Assembly (NCBI GenBank): GCA_964480635.1
Contig: CAYZQE010000035.1
Location: 1-23,544, forward strand
Length of the DNA stretch: 23,544 nt
Direction of reading: 5' to 3'
Source: CAYZQE01 sp964480635
Lineage (GTDB): Bacteria > Pseudomonadota > Gammaproteobacteria > GCA-001735895
The position numbers and the translations under genes were made by a program. The notes under the pieces are model-generated. The model saw only the letters and a list, made by a program, of their open reading frames with translations, ran no database searches and was not told the DNA's origin. Positions 14,841 to 23,080 of the stretch are shown piece by piece; position 1 is the stretch's first letter; every line of letters starts with the position of its first letter.

Positions 14841-15220
14841 GGTGCAGCCATAAAACCTGTCAAATGATATAAAACATAATCTCTATCATCATTTAAGCTC
14901 ACATCAATATCAATACGTCGCAACAAAGGATCATCTGTTTTAATTACCTTTTGCTTCCAATACCATTCTTGATTAGCAGAGGTTTCTTCACCCGTTGTTT
15001 GCGATACGCGTGGCCAAGATTTTCCTATTCGAGTTGTAACCAGTTGATTGTTTGCAATCAGTAAGGCAATGGTTTTATTTTTTAAATGCTGGGCATTACG
15101 AATGCTAGCGGTATTGCCTTCGACAATAGCGCCTAATGTAATGGCGATAATAACTAAGGCCACCATTACCTCTAATAAGGTAAAGCCATTAAAGCACCTT
15201 AAAGAAGCCTTATTCATCAT
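14837..15220 (-). CDS. gspI: Type II secretion minor pseudopilin I
   Basis: 127 residues from the tandem ATGs at 15220/15217. The frame is open to an ATG at 15256, but that would give an unusually long 24-residue leader and more overlap with gspH. From 15220 the leader is 12 residues ending NG|FTLLEVMVALVIIAI, with Glu at +5, as in other GspI proteins. A KTIALLIANNQL segment follows, then the small globular domain ending LYHLTGFMAAP. GspI nucleates the pseudopilus tip with GspJ and GspK. The start overlaps the gspH stop by about 11 bp and the stop overlaps gspJ. No Shine-Dalgarno is visible for either start, consistent with coupled translation. Confidence 0.88.
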   Translation of the reverse strand: MMNKASLRCFNGFTLLEVMVALVIIAITLGAIVEGNTASIRNAQHLKNKTIALLIANNQLVTTRIGKSWPRVSQTTGEETSANQEWYWKQKVIKTDDPLLRRIDIDVSLNDDRDYVLYHLTGFMAAP

Positions 15221-15704
15221 AACGTAATTGTACGCTAACTTTACCGTTATAAGCACCGGTAATGATAATATCTAAACCATTATCTGCATCACTAAACGTC
15301 CATTCAAATGGACTCATTTCGCCACTCGCCAATAATAAAATATGCGGGGTAAATTCATCTTTTTTAAGCGGATCAATTAATTTATTATCAATGATTAATT
15401 CTTGTTTATAGTGTTTTGGAACGTCTGATGCAATAAGTGGCTTTTGCTTCATCGGTGTCCAGCTATCACCTTGAAACATTAAAAACACATAACCTTTCTT
15501 AGTCAGGCTGAGCGCATAGTTTTCATTGCTTATTTCTGCTTGCTGATGTGCATGATGCATTAATTTGGCAATGTTACTGGTCTTGGTAATAAATTTTTGA
15601 TGTGGATTTATTAACGATGAGTTTAATAAGACACCCGCAACAATAATGCCAGCTAGAGCCACAACAACAATAAGCTCTAATAAAGTAAATCCTTTTTGTT
15701 TCAT
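15210..15704 (-). CDS. gspH: Type II secretion minor pseudopilin H
   Basis: 164 residues. The leader is minimal (MKQKG|FTLLELIVVVALAGI): cleavage after G5, Glu at +5 (E10), hydrophobic helix 6-28. The globular part has the GspH pattern of a Q-aligned helix (MHHAHQQAEISNENYALSL), KKGYVFLMFQGDSW and the near-terminal ASGEMSPFEWTFSD. GspH sits between the GspI-J-K tip and the GspG shaft in pseudopilus models. It is separated from gspG by 27 bp and overlaps gspI. Confidence 0.92.
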   Translation of the reverse strand: MKQKGFTLLELIVVVALAGIIVAGVLLNSSLINPHQKFITKTSNIAKLMHHAHQQAEISNENYALSLTKKGYVFLMFQGDSWTPMKQKPLIASDVPKHYKQELIIDNKLIDPLKKDEFTPHILLLASGEMSPFEWTFSDADNGLDIIITGAYNGKVSVQLRYDE

Positions 15705-15731
15705 GAGGTGAGATCAATCACTGAGAATGAA

Positions 15732-16169
15732 TTAGCCTAAATTCCAGTTCCCAATATCTGCGTCATCTTCTTCGCCGCCTTCTGCACCATCTGCACCTAA
15801 AGAAAAAATATCAATTTCACCATGCGAACCTGGGTTTTGATATTGATAATCATTGCCCCAAGGGTCTTTACGCAAACGTTTAATATATCCGCCTTTACGC
15901 CAGTTTTTAGCGGATGATGGTGACGAGGTTAAAGCATCTAATCCATCTTCTGTGGTGGGAAATTTAAAGTTATCTAATTTATAAAGTTCTAATGAAGAAT
16001 CAAGCACACGTATATCACTTTTAGCCTTACTAATACGCGCATCATCCGTTCTACCAGCAACTTTTGGCGCGATGTAAGCCGCCATAATAGCGATGATTGT
16101 CACCACCACAATAATTTCTAATAATGTAAAGCCAGATTGTTTCGTTTTTAATTGTTTCATTTCATTCAT
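15732..16169 (-). CDS. gspG: Type II secretion major pseudopilin G
   Basis: 145 residues. Cleavage follows G13 (KQSG|FTLLEIIVVVTIIAIMAA), with Glu at +5 (E18). The downstream signature is that of the major pseudopilin: SALELYKLDN-like SSLELYKLDNFKFPTTEDGL, RKDPWGNDYQYQNPG, and the acidic C-terminal loop SLGADGAEGGEEDDADIGNW, which binds a structural calcium ion in characterised GspG proteins. It polymerises into the pseudopilus that drives exoproteins through GspD. A second ATG at 16160 is possible. It begins 20 bp after the rhombosortase-like gene, which separates it from gspF. Confidence 0.96.
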   Translation of the reverse strand: MNEMKQLKTKQSGFTLLEIIVVVTIIAIMAAYIAPKVAGRTDDARISKAKSDIRVLDSSLELYKLDNFKFPTTEDGLDALTSSPSSAKNWRKGGYIKRLRKDPWGNDYQYQNPGSHGEIDIFSLGADGAEGGEEDDADIGNWNLG

Positions 16170-16189
16170 AATTTATATCTATAAAGTGT

Positions 16190-16768
16190 TTAATTTATTT
16201 TTATCAACTTAGTGATTAACAAGACACCTAATGCTAGCCCGCATAACATGCCATAGGCATGTGCATCGACAATAACAGGCGCACCTAACAGGGCTTCAGT
16301 ACTTATTTCACTGCCTATAAATTGCTCTGCCGCTATCTTCGTAAAAACAATCCCCATTAATAATAATGACATGAACTTGTCTTTTTTTAAGTTTAACAAC
16401 GCCGCCAGCATAAACAAGCCATACAATACGCCAGAAAAACCAACGTACCAGTTTAATTCACTATTCAGTATCAAAAAGGCGATAGAAATAATCAAACTGT
16501 GGATAATGATCACCTTAACCCAAAATGATATCCGCCAATGCACACGGGTAATGGCAACTAAAACGAGTAAGCCTAAATTATTTAATAACCAATGTGTCCA
16601 GTTAAGGTGCACCCAATGGCCCGTTAATAAACGCCAAAATTCAAAATTTGATAACACATCATGCTCAAAACGAAATATGGGCTTTCCAATCCATTGCAAA
16701 CCAGCCGTAAATACGATCCAAATTAACGGAAACATATAACGCTGAAATTTATTATTGAATGAGGTCAT
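16190..16768 (-). CDS. rrtA: Rhombosortase (rhomboid-family intramembrane serine protease)
   Basis: 192 residues with about six hydrophobic segments. The N-terminal block FWRLLTGHWVHLNWTHWLLNN (44-64) carries the conserved W-R-L-x-T-G-H and H-x-N-x-x-H...N pattern of rhomboids, in the form I associate with the rhombosortase branch (GlyGly-CTERM processing). The nucleophile is Ser112 in GFSGVLYG (110-117), and the catalytic His is H170 in VDAHAYGMLCG. Family knowledge: RrtA cleaves the C-terminal GlyGly-CTERM anchor of proteins exported by the T2SS and promotes their surface attachment. Here the gene lies inside the T2SS operon. Its ATG overlaps the end of gspF by 17 bp and its stop is 20 bp before gspG. 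No GlyGly-CTERM substrate is encoded in the window. It could be another small rhomboid, but motif form, size and setting favour rhombosortase. Confidence 0.87.
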   Translation of the reverse strand: MTSFNNKFQRYMFPLIWIVFTAGLQWIGKPIFRFEHDVLSNFEFWRLLTGHWVHLNWTHWLLNNLGLLVLVAITRVHWRISFWVKVIIIHSLIISIAFLILNSELNWYVGFSGVLYGLFMLAALLNLKKDKFMSLLLMGIVFTKIAAEQFIGSEISTEALLGAPVIVDAHAYGMLCGLALGVLLITKLIKIN

Positions 16769-17960
16769 TCATATCAAAAATGGGTAATAAAATAGCTAAA
16801 ACAATCACCATAACGGCGCCACCCATAACCAAAATCATTCCAGGCTCAAATAAACCTAAAAACATCGCCGTAATACCTTCAAATTCATTTTCTTCTGTTT
16901 TTGCTGCGCGCTCTAACATTTCGCCTAAACGCCCGCTGCTTTCACCATTACTCACCAGTTGAAGCATCAATGGGCTAAAAAATGTAGTTTCTTCGAGAGC
17001 ATCTGAAATTTTACCGCCCTCCCTTACTTTTTCACAGGCTATTAAAACGGCTTCTTTTATAGCGCTGTTTAAAATGACTTCTGCCGATATGGTCATGGCA
17101 TCTAAGGCCGGTACACCACTGCCCACTAAGATGCTTAAGGTACGAGAATAACGGGCGGTATTAGATAGTTTGACAAGATGCTCAATAAAGGGGGTTTTTA
17201 ATAAAAACGTATCCCAAAGCATTTTAAACCAAGTCACTGTTAGCATCTTTTTAAACAGCACCACAAAAGCAAAGATGGCGATAATTAAATGTAAGCCATA
17301 TGCTTGAAAAAAATCTGACACGCTGATTAACATCAAGGTGATGCCCGGTAATTCTTGATCAAAGCCTTCAAACACTTGAATGATTTGTGGCACCACAAAG
17401 GTTAACAGCCCTGACACCAAAATAATGGATACGACGGTTAATAATATGGGATAAATAAGCGCGAGTTTAGTTTTTTGCAATAAGGCTTGTTTTGACTCCA
17501 TATAGTCAGCTAAACGCAGCATAACCACGTCTAAAATACCTGATTGCTCACCTGCATGTACGGTTGCACAATACATTTTATTAAATACATTAGGGTATTC
17601 ATTCATCGCTTCAGACATTGCATAGCCTTCTAACACTTTAGAGCGCACGGCTAACAATATCTTTTTAACAGTCGTTTTATGTGCTTGCTTAGCAACTGCA
17701 TGCAAGGTTGATTCTACTGGTTGCCCAGCCGCTATAAGGGTTGCAATTTGCCTTGTGATCAAGGCTATGGTGGTGACATTTAAACTATCACGATGAAATA
17801 CCGAAGGGGTCTTACCCACTTCTGCAATCTGCTCCACAGATAAGGGTGATAATTGGCTAGTGCGTAATTGTTGACGTACTTGCTTTGCGGTATCGGCTTC
17901 TAAAACACCTTTTTGTTTTTTGCCTGACGAATCTAATGCTTGATATTCAAAAACTGGCAT
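16752..17960 (-). CDS. gspF: Type II secretion inner-membrane platform protein F
   Basis: 402 residues, standard GspF/PilC size. It starts MPVFEYQALDSSGKKQKG as in most family members. Two T2SSF repeats are visible, about 64-190 (LITRQIATLIAAGQPVESTL) and 267-389 (NTARYSRTLSILVGSGVP). Three membrane helices lie near 168-190, 222-240 and 371-393. The conserved GRLGEMLERAA is at 343-353. GspF is the polytopic core of the assembly platform and couples GspE rotation or extension to pseudopilin addition. It follows gspE after only 5 bp. Its 3' end overlaps the rhombosortase-like gene. Confidence 0.96.
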   Translation of the reverse strand: MPVFEYQALDSSGKKQKGVLEADTAKQVRQQLRTSQLSPLSVEQIAEVGKTPSVFHRDSLNVTTIALITRQIATLIAAGQPVESTLHAVAKQAHKTTVKKILLAVRSKVLEGYAMSEAMNEYPNVFNKMYCATVHAGEQSGILDVVMLRLADYMESKQALLQKTKLALIYPILLTVVSIILVSGLLTFVVPQIIQVFEGFDQELPGITLMLISVSDFFQAYGLHLIIAIFAFVVLFKKMLTVTWFKMLWDTFLLKTPFIEHLVKLSNTARYSRTLSILVGSGVPALDAMTISAEVILNSAIKEAVLIACEKVREGGKISDALEETTFFSPLMLQLVSNGESSGRLGEMLERAAKTEENEFEGITAMFLGLFEPGMILVMGGAVMVIVLAILLPIFDMNDLIQ

Positions 17961-17965
17961 AAAAT

Positions 17966-19423
17966 TTAATTATCTTTAGTCACTCGTATAATTTCGTTTA
18001 ATGTTGTTTGGCCTAGATATACTTTTTCAAGGCCATCAATACGAATGCTGCTGGTATGCTTGTGCGCATAGCTTTCCATATCTTGCTGACTCGTACCATC
18101 ATGAATCATACGCGACAAATCATCGTTAATAGTGAGCAATTCGTATATACCTTGGCGACCTTTAAAACCCATATGCTGGCATTCTTCACAGCCTTCAGCT
18201 TTAAAAATAGTTTTACTACTATCTAAATCATATTTTTCAATATCATGTTGAGACACTTCTAAAGGTGATTTACAGCTAGGGCATAATTGGCGCACTAAGC
18301 GTTGCGATAAGACGCCTAGTAAACTGGATGATAATAGAAACGGCTCTATGCCCATATCGATTAAACGTGTAATCGCACCCACTGCTGAATTTGTATGTAA
18401 TGTAGATAAAACTAAATGACCCGTTAAACTAGCTTGAACCGCTATTTGAGCGGTTTCTGCATCACGTATTTCACCCACCATCACGACATCTGGGTCTTGT
18501 CGTAAAATAGCTCTTAAACCTTTGGCGAAAGTCATATCAACCTTGGTATTGACAGGCGTTTGACCAATGCCATCTAAATCATATTCAATAGGGTCTTCTA
18601 CCGTTAAAATATTACGTTCAGTATCATTTAACTGAGCCAACATGGCATATAGGCTGGTGGTTTTACCCGAGCCTGTTGGCCCCGTCACTAATATGATGCC
18701 ATGTGGTTTTTCAATAAGGCTCGTCAGTCTATCTCTAGTCGCTGAGGCCATGCCTAAATGGTTAAGGTCTAATCGCCCTGCTTGCTTATCTAATATTCGT
18801 AAAACAACTCGTTCACCATGCCCTGATGGTAATGTTGACACTCGAATATCGACAGGTCGCCCTGCAATTTTTAGTGAGATACGGCCATCTTGTGGCAAGC
18901 GCTTTTCTGCAATATCGAGCTTAGCCATGACTTTTATTCTAGACACCAATAAGCTTGCTATTTGGCGTGGTGGCTCTAATATTTCTTGTAAAATACCATC
19001 GACACGAAAGCGCACAGATAACCGTGTTTCAAAGGGCTCTATATGAATATCTGATGCATTTTTTTTAATTGATTCTGTAATTAAGGCATTAATTAAACGA
19101 ATGATGGGGGCGTCGTCATCACTTTCTAGTAAATCTTCTGGCTCTGCTAACTCTTTTGCAACAGTATCTAAATCTAATTCGCTGCCTATTTTTTCAGCAT
19201 CTGAAAAACTATCAACCGATCTATTTTCATGAAACTGTGTAAGTTTACGGTCAAATTCTTTTTTTGACAGTAATTGCATCTTGTGGCCTAAGCCTAGTAC
19301 ACGTATGGCCTCATTAATAGAGGGCAATGACGTGTCTTTTTGTATGCCTAAAAAAGTCTGGTTATTGTCAATAAACGCAACAACGCCATGTTGCCGTGAA
19401 AAACTATATGGGAGATCTGACAT
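17966..19423 (-). CDS. gspE: Type II secretion ATPase E
   Basis: 485 residues. The N-terminal domain (1-90) docks on GspL. The ATPase core has Walker A GPTGSGKTT (248-256), the Asp box TVEDPIEYDLDGI (274-286), Walker B VVMVGEIRDAET (313-324) and the His box GHLVLSTLHTN (335-345). Two CxxC pairs, C381/C384 and C412/C415, form the tetracysteine zinc module of GspE proteins. It is a cytoplasmic hexamer that powers pseudopilus assembly. The start is 9 bp after the gspD stop, and there is no alternative upstream start without entering gspD. Confidence 0.97.
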   Translation of the reverse strand: MSDLPYSFSRQHGVVAFIDNNQTFLGIQKDTSLPSINEAIRVLGLGHKMQLLSKKEFDRKLTQFHENRSVDSFSDAEKIGSELDLDTVAKELAEPEDLLESDDDAPIIRLINALITESIKKNASDIHIEPFETRLSVRFRVDGILQEILEPPRQIASLLVSRIKVMAKLDIAEKRLPQDGRISLKIAGRPVDIRVSTLPSGHGERVVLRILDKQAGRLDLNHLGMASATRDRLTSLIEKPHGIILVTGPTGSGKTTSLYAMLAQLNDTERNILTVEDPIEYDLDGIGQTPVNTKVDMTFAKGLRAILRQDPDVVMVGEIRDAETAQIAVQASLTGHLVLSTLHTNSAVGAITRLIDMGIEPFLLSSSLLGVLSQRLVRQLCPSCKSPLEVSQHDIEKYDLDSSKTIFKAEGCEECQHMGFKGRQGIYELLTINDDLSRMIHDGTSQQDMESYAHKHTSSIRIDGLEKVYLGQTTLNEIIRVTKDN

Positions 19424-19432
19424 CAGCTTTAA

Positions 19433-21307
19433 TTATTGAAGTGGCAAGGGGTCATTAATAATTAACTCATTTAAAACGGGTTGGAGTTCATTATCTTGAA
19501 AAGAATGCAACTGTCCATCTCGCATTAAATTATACTTTTTATAACTCAGGTCTCTTGCATCATCCGCGTTTTTAATGATTGTTGCTTTTAAAAATACAAC
19601 TAAATTGCGCTTTACTTTTTGTGTACTACTAGACCGAAACAATGCTCCAATGATAGGAAGGTCGCCTAAGAATGGAACTTTCTGTTCAGCATCGATCAAG
19701 GTCTCATCTATCAATCCACCTAAAATCAACAATTCACCATTGCGTAATTGCACGACCGTTTTTAATGAGCGTTTATTCGTAACTAGATCAACAGCACCTG
19801 TACTGCTGGCACTAATATTTGACACCTCTTGCTCTATTTTCATGGTAATCGTATTGTTATCATTAATCTGTGGTTTTACTTTTAAACTCACACCAATATC
19901 TTGACGTTCAATCGTTCTAAATGGGTTGCTTATGCCAGTACCATTACCCGTACTTGAAAACTCACCCGTCACAAAAGGTACATTTTGCCCCACCACTATT
20001 TCAGCTTCATGATTATCTAATGTCACAATTGATGGCGTCGATAGTAAATTAGATTCTGCATCACCAGACAACGCCCTAATTAAAGCAACAATACTGGAGC
20101 CGCTCTCATTAAATTTACCCAGACCTAAGGTTAAACCGTCACCCAATGCACCCGAAACTATACCCGCCACCCCTATTCCAGAACCCGAAAAATTAGTAGC
20201 TGCTATAGGGTTATCTTTGCTACTACCATCAAGCAACCACTGCACACCAAGCTCATTAGAAGTATCTAAAGAAACTTCTGCAATGATTGCCTCAATGTGT
20301 ACCTGGCGCCTAGCAATATCAAGCTCATCGATGACTTTACGCAACGATAAAAATACACGGGTTGGTGCCGTGATGACAAGAGAGTTAGATTCTTCATCTG
20401 CCTGTATATTAATCGAACCTTGGTTTGTTTTACCTTTAGGTTTCCCCCCATCTGAATTCTTAATAAGCTCTTTTCCAACAGTACCTAATATTTTGGCTAA
20501 ATTACTCGCTTTTGCAAAACGTAAATGTATGACATGCACATCGCCCGATGTAGAAACTGGCGTGTCTAATTGAGAAATAACAGAGCGGTATTTTAAACGT
20601 CCCGATTTTTCGCCACTTAATATAATGCTATTCGTCCGTTTATCGGCACTTAATTTAATACCCTTAGCCCCTGCTTTTTTATCGCCGGCAACATTCAATC
20701 CATTCAATAAACGAACCACTTCTGTTGCAAAAGCATGCTCTAGTTGAATCAGTTCAATTTTAGAGTCATTGCTGACAATATCTATTTTTGAAATGATGCG
20801 ATCAATGCGTTTTATATTGCCAGATCGATCAGACACGATTAATACATTAGTGGGCGCGTAAGCTGCTAAATGCCCTTGCTGGGCGATTAATGGCCTTAAA
20901 ATGGGTACCAGTTGTGCTGCATTTACATTTTTAATAGAAATAACTCGGGTCACTAATTGATCATCTAATTTAGAGCTACCAAAAGGTGCAGCATTTTGTT
21001 TAGCCGCGGCGTCAGGTACTATTTTTATAATGCCCTTAGATGGAATTGTTGCAAAACCATGGACTTGTAAAATTGATAAAAACGTACTGTAGACTTCACC
21101 TTTACTCAAACCTTTTTTTGAAATAACGGTGACTTTCCCTTTAACTCTAGGATCAACAATAAAGTTTTTACCTGTAATCTGAGACACACTTTTTATCACT
21201 GCACGAATATCGGCATTGCTAAAATTCAACGTCACTTCATCTTCTGCTTGTACTACTTGAAGCATGCTGAGTAAAAGTAGCGCCATTGTTATTCTTAATA
21301 ATTTCAT
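19433..21307 (-). CDS. gspD: Type II secretion outer-membrane secretin D
   Basis: 624 residues. The signal peptide ends at VVQA|ED (cleavage after residue 21). Then come the N0 domain (about 25-100, VTLNFSNADIRAVIKSVSQ), the KH-like N1, N2 and N3 domains (about 120-330) and the secretin core (about 335-575). The core contains NVPFVTGEFSS (442-452) and VPFLGDLPIIGALF (544-557), the hallmark secretin strands. The C-terminal 45 residues correspond to the S-domain that pilotins bind; no pilotin gene is visible nearby. It forms the 15-subunit outer-membrane gate. It lies 31 bp downstream of gspC. Confidence 0.96.
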   Translation of the reverse strand: MKLLRITMALLLLSMLQVVQAEDEVTLNFSNADIRAVIKSVSQITGKNFIVDPRVKGKVTVISKKGLSKGEVYSTFLSILQVHGFATIPSKGIIKIVPDAAAKQNAAPFGSSKLDDQLVTRVISIKNVNAAQLVPILRPLIAQQGHLAAYAPTNVLIVSDRSGNIKRIDRIISKIDIVSNDSKIELIQLEHAFATEVVRLLNGLNVAGDKKAGAKGIKLSADKRTNSIILSGEKSGRLKYRSVISQLDTPVSTSGDVHVIHLRFAKASNLAKILGTVGKELIKNSDGGKPKGKTNQGSINIQADEESNSLVITAPTRVFLSLRKVIDELDIARRQVHIEAIIAEVSLDTSNELGVQWLLDGSSKDNPIAATNFSGSGIGVAGIVSGALGDGLTLGLGKFNESGSSIVALIRALSGDAESNLLSTPSIVTLDNHEAEIVVGQNVPFVTGEFSSTGNGTGISNPFRTIERQDIGVSLKVKPQINDNNTITMKIEQEVSNISASSTGAVDLVTNKRSLKTVVQLRNGELLILGGLIDETLIDAEQKVPFLGDLPIIGALFRSSSTQKVKRNLVVFLKATIIKNADDARDLSYKKYNLMRDGQLHSFQDNELQPVLNELIINDPLPLQ

Positions 21308-21338
21308 ATTTTATTTTTAGTTTATATTGAGTTATGTA

Positions 21339-22196
21339 TTACAATTCAAAATCACGAGATATTTCATTCCCTTCGACAAGATATGTCACGCTAATACTTG
21401 TTGCCGTCTGTAATGACTTTAAGGCATCAAGCGCTTGAAATGGTTTATCTAAACCAACACCATTAATTGACGTAAAAACAGCATTATTGGGTACATTTAA
21501 TTTTTTTAGTAAGGTCTCACCATTAACAGCTTTTAGTCTAAACCCTATGGTTTTACCATTTTCTGTCACTGGTATTGATCTAAATTTTCTAGCTAAAGCC
21601 ATCGGGTTACTGACAAAACGCTTTCTATAGCGTTTAAGCAATTGATTATGAACAACATTTGAATTTGATTTACTGACCACACGCAAAGCTTTATTCGCTT
21701 TATCAAATTTAATTTCTTCTAAAGATAAGGTTTCATACTTACCGTAACGGTCTAAAACAATGTGCTTAACTTTTATAGAATGGATAGTTATACCATTTTC
21801 TATTTCATCTTCTAACGTATATGACTGCACATCTTTACTATTTATTTCAATAATCGCAGATGAGAGCAATTGATTATCTGAATAGTATATGCCACGTAGC
21901 TTATAATTTAATTGAGTTTCAGGAGCTTGAATGTCAGTTTTCGACACGAGAGCAATTTGCTTCTTTTCTACTTTCCCAAATGGATTATTTTTAATGATTT
22001 CTCTAACAAGCTCCGCTTGAGTCAGTTTTGTTATTTGTTTACTGTGGCTATTTATCGCTTGCGGCATAGCCAAATACAAAGAAGGCTCTGTATTAATGGT
22101 ACGCCAAATGGCAAGTGATAATTGATAGGCCAACAATGTCATTAAAACAATGATAATACTGTTTAAAAAAGCACGGTGGGTTAATAAAATATGCAA
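21339..22196 (-). CDS. gspC: Type II secretion inner-membrane protein C
   Basis: 285 residues. One N-terminal membrane helix (about 10-32) is followed by the periplasmic linker with NPFG (71-74), the HR beta domain (about 92-165, starting LNYKLRGIYYS) and a C-terminal PDZ-like domain (about 198-285, GKTIGFRLKAVNGETLLKK then VFTSINGVGL). GspC links the inner-membrane platform to the N0 domain of GspD and helps select substrates. The start is TTG (22196-22194), supported by AAGGA five bases before it; the next ATG (M19) would cut into the membrane helix. It is the first gene of the operon, with a 264-bp gap to divergent umuD. Confidence 0.93.
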   Translation of the reverse strand: MHILLTHRAFLNSIIIVLMTLLAYQLSLAIWRTINTEPSLYLAMPQAINSHSKQITKLTQAELVREIIKNNPFGKVEKKQIALVSKTDIQAPETQLNYKLRGIYYSDNQLLSSAIIEINSKDVQSYTLEDEIENGITIHSIKVKHIVLDRYGKYETLSLEEIKFDKANKALRVVSKSNSNVVHNQLLKRYRKRFVSNPMALARKFRSIPVTENGKTIGFRLKAVNGETLLKKLNVPNNAVFTSINGVGLDKPFQALDALKSLQTATSISVTYLVEGNEISRDFEL

Positions 22197-22201
22197 GACA
22201 A

Positions 22202-22206
22202 TCCTT
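22202..22206 (-). promoter_or_regulatory. Shine-Dalgarno that fixes the TTG start of gspC
   Basis: AAGGA on the minus strand (22206-22202) lies 5 nt before the TTG codon at 22196. No ATG is available at a suitable distance, so this site decides the start of the first T2SS gene. A non-ATG start on the lead gene may lower its translation relative to the downstream subunits. Confidence 0.7.
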
Positions 22207-22460
22207 ATAAAGCTATTTTTGAGTTAAGTAGATATTATTTAGAGCGTTAAGTTTAACTTAGATTTAAATTATCAACTACGAAATAATTAATGTTAATGAC
22301 ATAATTCTATTTTGGTGAAATATCTCATGGCTTAAACCCCTGACGAATCGTTTCAACATTCAAGCTTTAGTTAATTTATTTATAGCTTAACCCTCATTTA
22401 TATTTGTATTTAAGGTTTTGTTTTTATACACTGTAGAGAACAAAAAGAGAACCTTATTAA

Positions 22461-22886
22461 ATGCAACTTCATCAATTAGCAAAACCAACCGAAAATCCAG
22501 TACAAGTCGAACTCCCTTTATTTATCACACATGTGCGCGCAGGGTTTCCCTCACCAGCTGATGATTTCATTGATCGTCATTTGGATTTAAATGAATTTTT
22601 AGTTAAAAAACCTTCGGCCACTTTTTTTGCTTGGGCTGAAGGTGAATCACTTTCTGGCGTTGGCATTAACAATGGTGACTTACTCATTATTGACCGCTCA
22701 GTTTCACGCAGGCAAGGTGATATCGTTGTTGCGGCTATTGATGGCGAATTAACCTGTAAAATTTTAGACTTAAAGAACATGCAGTTAATAGCGGCCAATC
22801 CTGATTTTCCGCCCATTAAGATCACTGAAAAAGCGGAGCTTATTATTGAAGGCGTTGTGACTTATAATATTAAACAACATCATTAA
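22461..22886 (+). CDS. umuD: UmuD-like translesion protein, self-cleaving S24 peptidase
   Basis: 141 residues, the size of E. coli UmuD (139). The autocleavage site is A27-G28 in HVRAGFPSPADDFIDRHLDL, the family's signature. The Ser-Lys dyad is S63 (EGESLSGVGI) and K100 (DGELTCKIL), with the same 37-residue spacing as E. coli S60/K97. RecA-stimulated cleavage would yield UmuD', the partner of UmuC in DNA polymerase V. The expected umuC does not follow; the DNA after the stop is mobile-element debris. In the upstream gap a weak -10 TATACA (22425-22430) can be read, but no CTGT-N8-ACAG LexA box is visible, which is unexpected for an SOS gene. AGAGA about 10 nt before the ATG is a weak ribosome site. 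Confidence 0.9.
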   Translation: MQLHQLAKPTENPVQVELPLFITHVRAGFPSPADDFIDRHLDLNEFLVKKPSATFFAWAEGESLSGVGINNGDLLIIDRSVSRRQGDIVVAAIDGELTCKILDLKNMQLIAANPDFPPIKITEKAELIIEGVVTYNIKQHH

Positions 22887-22905
22887 CTACGGTGGGTGAC
22901 AAGTA

Positions 22906-22932
22906 GTATCAAGGGATACAAGCCAGCTTGAT
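22906..22932. repeat. Small nested hairpins after umuD
   Basis: GTATC/GATAC (22906-22910, 22915-22919) and CAAGC/GCTTG (22919-22923, 22926-22930) lie next to each other, and ATCAAG/CTTGAT can pair across both. There is no T-run, so this is not a clear terminator. It may be a REP-like foldback associated with the transposase remnant just downstream, or the 3' end of the umuD message. Confidence 0.35.
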
Positions 22933-22963
22933 TAGCAGATAAAGACATGTTTAAGTTGCTTAA

Positions 22964-23076
22964 ATGGCAAGACTACCTAGACTCGTAATTCCAAATCAGC
23001 CAATGCATATCATGCATCGCGCCAATAACCATCAAAATATATTTGAGACGGATGATGATATATCTCGAATGAAAAT
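22964..23076 (+). pseudogene. REP-associated tyrosine (Y1) transposase, N-terminal remnant
   Basis: The first 37 or so residues, starting MARLPRLVIPNQPMHIMHR and continuing ANNHQNIFETDDDISRMK, match the N-terminus of Y1 transposases of the RAYT/IS200-like family (typically MARLPRL...H-R-NN-Q-IF). The similarity then stops. The reading frame runs into an inverted-repeat element at 23081 and ends at a TAA at 23168-23170, giving 68 codons of which the last third is not transposase. The catalytic HUH motif and the tyrosine, which lie further downstream in intact proteins, are missing, so the gene is dead. No continuation was found on the far side of the element. Confidence 0.8.
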
Positions 23077-23080
23077 ATGT

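Noticed and set aside
15221..15256. N-terminal extension of gspI starting at 15256
   Set aside because: It would give an atypically long hydrophobic leader before the NG|FTLLE cleavage site; the tandem ATGs at 15220/15217 give a normal 11-12-residue leader.
18642..19046. 134-codon open frame antisense to gspE, and similar long antisense frames in gspJ, gspD and prfB
   Set aside because: They lie wholly inside clearly conserved genes, show no family similarity and have no convincing ribosome sites.
22425..22450. LexA operator before umuD (ACACTGTAGAGAACA)
   Set aside because: The CTGT half-site has no matching ACAG at the required spacing.
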